From assembly GCF_007558815.1 (NCBI RefSeq), contig NZ_VLTJ01000032.1, positions 1 through 41,327 of the forward strand: DNA of 41,327 nucleotides, in the 5' to 3' direction. Source of the stretch: Verticiella sediminum. GTDB taxonomy: Bacteria > Pseudomonadota > Gammaproteobacteria > Burkholderiales > Burkholderiaceae_B. A program made the translations under genes and the position numbers. Under the pieces are notes generated by a model. The model had not been told where the DNA came from and did no database searches. It was given only the letters and a program-made list of their open reading frames with translations. This document shows positions 16,921-22,558 of the stretch, one piece after another (position 1 is the stretch's first letter; the number at the start of each line of letters is the position of its first letter).

Positions 16921-17712
16921 TCAGCCCTTCATCAGGCTGAAGTCGCGCGCGAAGCCCACCAGGTGCTGGCCGCCGTCGACGAGTATGGTCGTGCCGGTGA
17001 TCGACGGGTTGCCGGCGGCGAACAGCACGGCGTCGGCCACCGCGCGCGGGTCGCTGGCCTTGCCCAGCGGCGACAACTGGTGCGTGCGGGCGAAATCTTC
17101 CTCGCTCTGCAGGTGGCTGGGCAGGGTCAGCCCGGGCGCCACGCCGACGACGCGCACGGTGGGTGCGAGCGCCTGGGCGAGCATGGTGTTCGCGGCTTCC
17201 ATCGCCGCCTTGGTGAGGCTGTACGAAAGAAAGTCGGGATTGTAATTCCAGAGCTTCTGGTCGAGCAGATTGACGACCACGCCGCGCGCCTCCTCGCCGC
17301 GTGCGCGCAACTGCGCCGCGAGATCGCGCGCCAGCACGATGGGCGCAACCAGGTTGGGCCCCAGGTGCGCGCGCAGCATGTCGCCGCTGAAGCTCGCCGC
17401 GTCGTCGTACTCGAAGAGGCTGGCGTTGTTGACGACGGCGTCGAGCCGGCCGAAATGCGCCGCCACCTCGCCTGCCAGTCGGGCCACTGCGGCTTCGTCG
17501 GCGAGGTCGCACGAGAAGGCGTGGGCCGTGCCGCCGGCCGCCTCGATGTCGGCCACGGTGCGCCGGGCTTCGTCGTGCGAGCGGCCGTAGTGCACGGCCA
17601 CGCGCCAGCCCGCCTGGGCGAGCGCGATCGCAATGACGCGGCCGATGCGTTTGCCGGCGCCGGTGACCAGGGCCACCGCGCCCGGTTCGGGGCGGAACAG
17701 CGGGGGATTCAT
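16921..17712 (-). CDS. FolM/PTR1-like pteridine reductase (SDR family)
   Basis: A 263-residue short-chain dehydrogenase/reductase. The cofactor motif is TGAGKRIGR (residues 17-25), the TGxxxRxG form seen in pteridine reductases in place of the classical TGxxxGxG. The catalytic residues are Asp151, Tyr164 and Lys168 (YSLTK); Asp in place of Ser, 13 residues before Tyr, matches the known Asp-Tyr-Lys arrangement of PTR1. NNAS (95-98) is present. Family members reduce dihydrobiopterin, dihydromonapterin or folate with NADPH. The folB gene 66 bp downstream supports a pterin role. The ATG at 17712 is used because the cofactor strand begins about 10 residues later; an in-frame extension to 17871 overlaps the divergent promoter region. 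Substrate choice is inferred. Confidence 0.85.
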   Translation of the reverse strand: MNPPLFRPEPGAVALVTGAGKRIGRVIAIALAQAGWRVAVHYGRSHDEARRTVADIEAAGGTAHAFSCDLADEAAVARLAGEVAAHFGRLDAVVNNASLFEYDDAASFSGDMLRAHLGPNLVAPIVLARDLAAQLRARGEEARGVVVNLLDQKLWNYNPDFLSYSLTKAAMEAANTMLAQALAPTVRVVGVAPGLTLPSHLQSEEDFARTHQLSPLGKASDPRAVADAVLFAAGNPSITGTTILVDGGQHLVGFARDFSLMKG

Positions 17713-17842
17713 GGCGCCTATTGTATCGGCAAGCCCGGCCGCGCCGGCCTGCGGAGCGGTGGCGATCCGCGTTATCGTTGGATTTCCCCGGCGCGACCCG
17801 CCCGGCCGCGCGCCATGCCTTTCTTTTTCACTCGCACACCTC

Positions 17843-18670
17843 ATGACCGACCATTCCGCAGATCCCGACACCGTTCTGTTCCAACGCTACCGCGACCCCG
17901 GCTTCGCCCGGCCCGCCCAGTGGAATGCCACGCTGGACGTGCTGATGGCGCACCGCTCGGTGCGCCGGTTCACGGACGCGCCGGTGTCCGATGAAACGCT
18001 CGCGACCCTGGTCGCGGCGGCGCAGTCGGCGTCGACCTCGTCGAACCTGCAGCTCTGGAGCGTGGTGGCCGTGCGCGACCCGGCGCGCAAGGCCCGTCTG
18101 GCCGGGTTCTGCGGCAACCAGCGCCACATCGTCGAAGCGCCGCTCTTCCTGGTCTGGCTGGCGGATTTCGCCCGGCTGCGCCAGTTGGCCGAGGACCACG
18201 GCAAGCCGCTGGACGGCCAGGATTTCCTGGAAGCCGGCGTGCTCGGCTGCGTCGATGCCGCCCTGGCCGCGCAGAATGCCGTCGTCGCCGCCGAATCCCT
18301 GGGCCTGGGCACCGTCTATATCGGCGCCATCCGCAATCGTCCGGAGGACGTGGTCCACGAACTGGCCTTGCCGCGCTACGCGATGCCGGTGTTCGGCATG
18401 TGCGTGGGTCGGCCCGACCCGTCGCTCTCCTTCGACGTCAAGCCGCGCCTGCCGCAGCGCGCGGTGCTGCATCACGAGACCTACGACCTACCGGCGCAGC
18501 GCGAGGAGGTTGCCCGCTACGAGGAGCGCGTCAACGCCTTCTACGGCGAGCAGGCCATGGCCGAGAGCTGGGTCGCGCGGGTGCTGGCCCGCATGGCCTC
18601 GGGCCAGTCGCTGACCGGCCGCCACCGCCTGCGCGAAGCCTGGCACAACCAGGGCTACGAGTTGAAGTGA
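17843..18670 (+). CDS. NfsA-like NAD(P)H-dependent FMN nitroreductase
   Basis: A 275-residue nitroreductase-family flavoprotein closest in pattern to NfsA/FRase-type enzymes. HRSVRRFTDAPV (about residues 36-47) supplies FMN phosphate contacts; SASTSSNLQLWSVVAV and AAESLGLGTVYIGAIRN are the next two FMN-binding segments; VFGMCVGRPDP follows, as in NfsA. Such enzymes reduce quinones, nitroaromatics or flavins by two-electron transfer in the cytoplasm; the physiological substrate is unknown. The ATG at 17843 is divergent from the pteridine reductase across 130 bp. It ends only 18 bp from the stop of the convergent carboxyltransferase gene, with no terminator visible in between. Confidence 0.9.
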   Translation: MTDHSADPDTVLFQRYRDPGFARPAQWNATLDVLMAHRSVRRFTDAPVSDETLATLVAAAQSASTSSNLQLWSVVAVRDPARKARLAGFCGNQRHIVEAPLFLVWLADFARLRQLAEDHGKPLDGQDFLEAGVLGCVDAALAAQNAVVAAESLGLGTVYIGAIRNRPEDVVHELALPRYAMPVFGMCVGRPDPSLSFDVKPRLPQRAVLHHETYDLPAQREEVARYEERVNAFYGEQAMAESWVARVLARMASGQSLTGRHRLREAWHNQGYELK

Positions 18671-18688
18671 CCCATCCTCCCCCACGCC

Positions 18689-20236
18689 TCACGGCCGATA
18701 GCCGAAGGCCGGCTTGCCCGGCTCGCGCAGCGGCGCGGCGAGGTTGGCGAAGCGGCACAGGTAGCGCCGGGTCTGGCGCGGGTCGATGATTTCCTCCACG
18801 CCGAACGACTCGGCCGTGCGCAGGGGCGATTGCAGCGCTTCGAGCCGCTGCTCGATCTCGGCCCGGCACGCATCCGGGTCCGGCGCGGCCTCGATCTGCG
18901 CGCGGTAGGCCGCCTGCACGCCGCCGGCGATCGGCAGCGAGCCCCATTGCGCCGAAGGCCAGGCGTAGCGCATGAAGGCCGGCGAGCCGTTGCGCTGGGC
19001 CAGGGCGGCCATGCCGAAGGCCTTGCGGACCATGATCGCGCACCAGGGCACGGTCGCTTGCCGGATCGCGGTCAGGGCCTGGGTGCCGTAGCGCATGATG
19101 CCCGATGCCTCGGCGTCCTTGCCGATGAGAAAGCCGGGGATGTCGACCAGATGCACCACCGGCAACTGGAAGGTCTGCGCGAGGTCGACCAGCCGGATCG
19201 CCTTGCGGCAGGCGTCCACCGTCCATGCGCCGCCATAGTGGTAGGGGTCGCTGGCCAGCACGGCCACCGGCCAGCCATCCAGCCGCGCGAGGCCGGTGAT
19301 CACCGACTTGCCCCAGCCCCGGCCCATCTCGAACCAGCTCTCGCGATCGACCACCGATTCCACGATGGGCCGCATCTTGTAGACCTTGCGCGCCTCGCGC
19401 GGCACGGCGCCGAGCAGGGCTTCGTCCCCGCGCTCGGGGTCGTCCGCGCACTCGGTACGGCCGGCGAGTTCGTGCACCGAGTTCGGCAGGTAGGAGAGAA
19501 AGCGGCGTGCGCGCTCGAACGCCTCGGCCTCGCTCTGGACTTCATCGTCGATGGTGCCGTTGCGCGCGTGGATGCCGCTGCCGCCCAGCTCCTCCTTGGT
19601 GAGTTCCTGGCCTGTGCGCGCCACCACCGGCGGGCCGGCGGCGAATAGCTGCGATGTGCCGCGCACCATCATCGAGTAGTGGCTCGCGCAGACGCGCGCC
19701 GCGCCCATGCCGGCCACGGAGCCCAGGCCCAGGGCCACCACCGGCACCTCGGACAGCGCACCGAGCACTTCGGTGAAGTCGCGCACGTCGGGCAGGTAGG
19801 TGCGGCCGATGATTTCCAACTGCTTGACCGAGCCGCCGCCTCCGGTACCGTCGACCAGGCGGACCAGGGGCGTGCGCCAGCGCCGCGCCTGTGTCTCGGC
19901 AAAGCCGAACTTGTCCTTGAGCCCGCCGTCGCTCGCGCCGCCGCGTACGGTGAAGTCGTCGCCGGTGAGAAAGATCGCCCGCCCGCCGAGCGTGGCGCGG
20001 CCGCAGATGACGTTGCTGGGCGTGAAGGCGGCCAGCCGCCCGTGCTCGTCGTACTGCGGAAAGCCGGCGATCGAGCCGAACTCCTCGAAGCTGCCCGGGT
20101 CGGCCAGGCCGGCGATGCGCTCGCGGACGGTGAGCTTGCCTGCGTTGTGGTGGCGCTCGACCTTGTCCGGGCCGCCCAGCTCAAGGGCCAGTCGGCGGCG
20201 CCTTTCCAGGTCGTCGATTTCTTCCTGCCAGCTCAT
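18689..20236 (-). CDS. acyl-CoA carboxylase carboxyltransferase subunit (PccB/MccB type)
   Basis: A 515-residue carboxyltransferase with fused N- and C-terminal crotonase-like halves. It moves CO2 from carboxybiotin to an acyl-CoA. Visible family features: RERIAGLADPGSFEEFG; an N-half oxyanion-type segment GLGSVAGMGAARV; a C-half with SDPYHYGGAWTVDACRKAIR, VHLVDIPGFLIGKDAEASGI and YGTQALTAIRQATVP. The start at 20236 has an AAGGAGGA site. The first 56 bp overlap the 3' end of the upstream regulator gene, so the two are translationally linked. A biotin carrier is encoded divergently at 21112. No biotin carboxylase lies in the window. Substrate cannot be read; in the C-half, the GMAALAQRNG segment stands where propionyl-CoA enzymes differ from one another. 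Confidence 0.9.
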   Translation of the reverse strand: MSWQEEIDDLERRRRLALELGGPDKVERHHNAGKLTVRERIAGLADPGSFEEFGSIAGFPQYDEHGRLAAFTPSNVICGRATLGGRAIFLTGDDFTVRGGASDGGLKDKFGFAETQARRWRTPLVRLVDGTGGGGSVKQLEIIGRTYLPDVRDFTEVLGALSEVPVVALGLGSVAGMGAARVCASHYSMMVRGTSQLFAAGPPVVARTGQELTKEELGGSGIHARNGTIDDEVQSEAEAFERARRFLSYLPNSVHELAGRTECADDPERGDEALLGAVPREARKVYKMRPIVESVVDRESWFEMGRGWGKSVITGLARLDGWPVAVLASDPYHYGGAWTVDACRKAIRLVDLAQTFQLPVVHLVDIPGFLIGKDAEASGIMRYGTQALTAIRQATVPWCAIMVRKAFGMAALAQRNGSPAFMRYAWPSAQWGSLPIAGGVQAAYRAQIEAAPDPDACRAEIEQRLEALQSPLRTAESFGVEEIIDPRQTRRYLCRFANLAAPLREPGKPAFGYRP

Positions 20237-21047
20237 GCCTCGTCTCCTCCTTGTGGTCATGGCGCGGATCGCTGTCCGTCGCCTGTGTGCGGACCCGGTG
20301 CCGCTCGTCCAGCGCGTCGCCGCGCAATTGCGTGAGCGCGCCGAGCGCGGTGTCGCGCGTGTCCTCGAGCGCCACGCGCAGCTCGGATTCGGCGCCTTCG
20401 CCGTCGCCGGCCGCGATGGCCTGCACGACGCGGCCGATCCGGCGGCACACAGCGTCCCGGCGTCGCGGCGTCGCGAAGTCGAGGGTGTGGCGCCAGACCG
20501 TGGTCCAGGCCGTGTGATTCGCCAGGTCGCGCATCACCGCCGCGAGGGCGTCGTTGCCGCTGCCCTTCGCGATGCTGCCGATCGCGCGGCTATAGGCGCG
20601 GGCGAACTCGCGAGGGTCCGCATCGCTTCGTCGGGCCATGGCGCGCATGTCGGCCAGCCGATGCTCGAGCGCGCCGACGTGGCCGTCGGGCCGCGCCTGC
20701 GCCATGGCGCGCGCGGCATAGCCCGCCAGTGCGATCCGGACGTTGAAGAGCTCGGCGATGGCGTTGGTGCTGACCGCTCGGACGTAGGTGCCGCGCCGGG
20801 GAAGAATCTCGATCAGGCCGCGGCGCTCCAGCAGGCGCAGGGCCTCCCTGGCGGGCGCCCGGCTGACGCCGAAGCGCAGGGCCACTTCCTGCTCGGTGAT
20901 GCGGTGTCCGGCCACGACGGTGCCTTCGATCACGCGCGCGCCGAATTCATCGGCGATCTGCTCCGGCACGGTGCGCGGCCGGTTGGCGGCGCGGCTGCCG
21001 GACGCGACCGGGCGCGCGCGCTGCGGCATGGAAGTCGGGAGGACCAT
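20181..21047 (-). CDS. GntR/FadR-type transcriptional regulator 1
   Basis: A 288-residue regulator with an N-terminal winged helix (about residues 28-95: PEQIADEFGARVIEGTV, then FGVSRAPAREALRLLERRGL and PRRGTYVRAV) and a helical FCD-like C-terminal domain. The metal-binding histidines usual in FCD domains are not apparent, so its ligand may bind differently. It resembles regulator 2 (21482-22264), sharing SRxPxREALRLLERRGL and a W-x3-W-x3-LD-x-x-T-x-x-RR stretch. It overlaps the carboxyltransferase start by 56 bp, and its last ~35 residues exceed the paralogue. The ATG at 21047 coincides with the predicted transcription start, so the message may be leaderless; an ATG at 21029 and a TTG at 21092 are alternatives. 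Confidence 0.85.
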   Translation of the reverse strand: MVLPTSMPQRARPVASGSRAANRPRTVPEQIADEFGARVIEGTVVAGHRITEQEVALRFGVSRAPAREALRLLERRGLIEILPRRGTYVRAVSTNAIAELFNVRIALAGYAARAMAQARPDGHVGALEHRLADMRAMARRSDADPREFARAYSRAIGSIAKGSGNDALAAVMRDLANHTAWTTVWRHTLDFATPRRRDAVCRRIGRVVQAIAAGDGEGAESELRVALEDTRDTALGALTQLRGDALDERHRVRTQATDSDPRHDHKEETRHELAGRNRRPGKAPPTGP

Positions 21048-21053
21048 GCATGG

Positions 21054-21082
21054 ACAATACGAGGGACCTGGTTTATTGTCAA
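21054..21082 (-). promoter_or_regulatory. promoter of regulator 1, -35 inside the shared box
   Basis: On the minus strand TTGACA (21077-21082) is followed after 17 bp by TATTGT (21054-21059). The predicted start is near 21047, the same base as the A of the chosen ATG. The -35 lies within the 19-bp box at 21074-21092, so a protein bound there would block RNA polymerase. Confidence 0.5.
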
Positions 21083-21092
21083 CAATCAACAA
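21074..21092. promoter_or_regulatory. candidate operator, 19-bp box copy 1
   Basis: The plus strand reads TATTGTCAACAATCAACAA, identical to the minus strand at 22334-22352. It contains the palindrome ATTGT-CA-ACAAT and a further ACAA half-site. TTGT-NN-ACAA symmetry is like the operators reported for malonate-responsive FadR-type regulators (MdcY, MatR: TTGTATACAA). It lies between regulator 1 and the divergent biotin carrier gene, 20 bp from the latter's ATG. Confidence 0.6.
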
Positions 21093-21111
21093 TAACGTCG
21101 GGGAGATGGCA

Positions 21112-21327
21112 ATGGCGGCAGTGCAGTCGGAAGTGGCGGGCTCGGTCTGGAAGGTGCTCGTCTCCGTGGGCCAGCAGGTCGGCCCCGAGGACGAACTGGT
21201 GATCCTGGAGTCGATGAAGATGGAGATCCCGGTTCAGGCCGGTGCTGCCGGCGTGGTGGACGAGATCCTGGTCGCCGAGCAGGACGCCGTCGCCGAAGGC
21301 CAGGTGCTGGTGCGCCTGCGTCCCTGA
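21112..21327 (+). CDS. short biotin carboxyl carrier protein
   Basis: A 71-residue single-domain biotin carrier. The biotinylation site is Lys36 within ESMKMEIPV, in the usual barrel-sandwich fold (VAGSVWKVLVSVGQQVG before it, AGVVDEILVAEQDAVAEG after it). It carries CO2 between a biotin carboxylase and a carboxyltransferase. The ATG at 21112 is preferred over 21106 because GGGGAG is then 6 nt upstream. The gene is divergent from regulator 1 and the carboxyltransferase and sits directly against the 19-bp box, so it is probably controlled by the regulator. The missing partner, a biotin carboxylase, must be encoded elsewhere or be supplied by another complex. Confidence 0.93.
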   Translation: MAAVQSEVAGSVWKVLVSVGQQVGPEDELVILESMKMEIPVQAGAAGVVDEILVAEQDAVAEGQVLVRLRP

Positions 21328-21357
21328 AGCGGGCGCTGGACGCAGGCAAGCGCACGA

Positions 21358-21375
21358 AGGCCGCCCTGGCGGCCT
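21358..21375. terminator. convergent-gene hairpin, same stem as 13122
   Basis: AGGCCGCC-CT-GGCGGCCT is a perfect 8-bp inverted repeat in the 154-bp gap between the convergent biotin carrier and regulator 2 genes. The loop must open by two or three pairs to form. There is no T-run. The rest of the gap holds nothing I can identify. Confidence 0.4.
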
Positions 21376-21481
21376 GCGCACGCGCAGGCTGGCCGACATG
21401 CTCGACGCCGTCGCCAGGCACGACCCGGCTCGGCTTGGGGGCCGGCTCTCCATGATGGCCAGTGACGAGGCGGGCGGCGGC

Positions 21482-22264
21482 TCAGGCCGTGTGCGGCAGG
21501 CGGTCGGCCGGCACCTGCTCGCCGCGCAGCTTGGAAAGCGTCTCGATGGCCGAGTCCCGAGTCGATTCCAGGGTGCGCCGCATGTAGTGCTCGGCCGCGT
21601 CGGGATCGCCGGCGAGCAGCGCGCCGTGCAATTGCCGGTACAGCGACTTGTGCTCGAGCCGCCGCTGGCGCGTGCGGTAGTCCAGCGGATAGGTCCAGAT
21701 CACCCGCCACACCGTCTGTTCCGACAATTCGGCCATGAGCTGAATGGCTGGCACATTGTGGCTGGCGGCCACCACCGTGCGCGCGGCCCGGCTGGTATCG
21801 GTGGCGAAACGCACTGCCAGGCTGTCATCCTCCTCGTGCGACTGCATGTCCTCGATGCGGCGCTCGAGCGTGTCGCAATAGGCCTGCTCGCCGACCAGGG
21901 CGGCCTGGCGCGCGCCGAGCGCGCACAGGGCGGTGCGCACGTTGAAGAGGTCGGCGATGGCGGCGAGCGTCACGCCGCGCGCCTGCGCGCCGCGGCGCGG
22001 AACCACGCTCACCAGGCCGCGCCGTTCGAGCAGGCGCAGCGCTTCGCGCACCGGCCCGCGGCTGACGCGGAACGCGTCGGCGAGCTCCTGCTCCGGCAGC
22101 CTTTCGCCGTCGCCGTATTGCCCGGCCACCAGGGCGGCGCCCAGGTCGTCGGCGATCTGCTCGGGAATGGTGCGCGCGACCGGCCTGGGCGGCGGGATGT
22201 GGCGGCGCCAGTCCTCGGCAAGACGGTGCCAGTCGGGGATGTCGGGAGTGTCGAGAATGCGCAT
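21482..22264 (-). CDS. GntR/FadR-type transcriptional regulator 2
   Basis: A 260-residue paralogue of regulator 1. The winged helix occupies about residues 33-100 (PEQIADDLGAALVAG, FRVSRGPVREALRLLERRGL, PRRGAQARGV) and is followed by a helical FCD-like domain (DLFNVRTALCALGARQAA and TVWRVIWTYPLDYRTRQRR). The usual FCD metal ligands are not evident. The gene is divergent from the CoA-transferase/ABC operon, with the 19-bp box between them, and is probably autoregulated. The ATG at 22264 has no clear Shine-Dalgarno. Upstream residues 1-32 include a Trp/Pro-rich stretch not found in regulator 1. Acyl-CoA or carboxylate ligands are typical of this class but are inference here. Confidence 0.9.
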   Translation of the reverse strand: MRILDTPDIPDWHRLAEDWRRHIPPPRPVARTIPEQIADDLGAALVAGQYGDGERLPEQELADAFRVSRGPVREALRLLERRGLVSVVPRRGAQARGVTLAAIADLFNVRTALCALGARQAALVGEQAYCDTLERRIEDMQSHEEDDSLAVRFATDTSRAARTVVAASHNVPAIQLMAELSEQTVWRVIWTYPLDYRTRQRRLEHKSLYRQLHGALLAGDPDAAEHYMRRTLESTRDSAIETLSKLRGEQVPADRLPHTA

Positions 22265-22321
22265 GAGCGAGGGGGTAACAGGGGTGTCGCGGCATTGTAG
22301 GGCCCGGCCGTGATCTCGGGG

Positions 22322-22350
22322 TTTTTAAGTAGTTTGTTGATTGTTGACAA
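22322..22350 (-). promoter_or_regulatory. candidate promoter of regulator 2
   Basis: On the minus strand TTGTCA (22345-22350) lies 17 bp upstream of TAAAAA (22322-22327), 5/6 and 4/6 matches. The leader would be about 50 nt. The -35 is inside the 19-bp box. Confidence 0.35.
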
Positions 22351-22352
22351 TA
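22334..22352. promoter_or_regulatory. candidate operator, 19-bp box copy 2
   Basis: The plus strand reads TTGTTGATTGTTGACAATA, the exact reverse complement of copy 1 at 21074-21092. It overlaps the -35 boxes of two divergent candidate promoters, for regulator 2 and for the CoA-transferase/ABC operon. Identical boxes beside two paralogous regulators imply that one or both proteins bind both sites. Confidence 0.6.
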
Positions 22353-22373
22353 TAACGGGCCACATGGCTTAAT
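22344..22373 (+). promoter_or_regulatory. candidate promoter of the CoA-transferase/ABC operon
   Basis: TTGACA (22344-22349) is perfect; 18 bp downstream is CTTAAT (22368-22373), a 4/6 match. Transcription would start near 22380, giving a leader of about 80 nt before the small frame at 22463. The -35 lies within the 19-bp box. Confidence 0.4.
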
Positions 22374-22462
22374 CGACCGCAACCCCTCCCACCGAATCGT
22401 CGGCGGGACTGCAAAGAAAACCCTCGGCACGGTAGCGCCGGCACGAGGGTCCAGGAGGAGAC

Positions 22463-22558
22463 ATGAGCAAGTCCGGACTTGCCGGCTGCGGATCATCCTC
22501 GCGATGCCTACACGGCGCCGCGGCGATGCATGCCGCTGTGGTGCGAGGCGTGGCGTGA
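22463..22558 (+). CDS. 31-residue leader peptide coupled to the CoA-transferase
   Basis: An ATG at 22463 preceded by the near-perfect Shine-Dalgarno AGGAGGAG encodes MSKSGLAGCGSSSRCLHGAA plus 11 residues and stops at TGA 22558. The stop overlaps the GTG at 22555 (GTGA), the preferred start of the CoA-transferase. This is the strongest ribosome site in the operon, and it lies not at the big gene but at this short frame. A coupling or attenuation role is inferred. The peptide resembles nothing I know, and it could be a relic of an N-terminus lost by frameshift. Confidence 0.4.
   Translation: MSKSGLAGCGSSSRCLHGAAAMHAAVVRGVA

Noticed and set aside
18671-18688. Terminator search between the convergent nitroreductase and carboxyltransferase genes
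   Set aside because: Only 18 bp separate the stops and no stem-loop is present.
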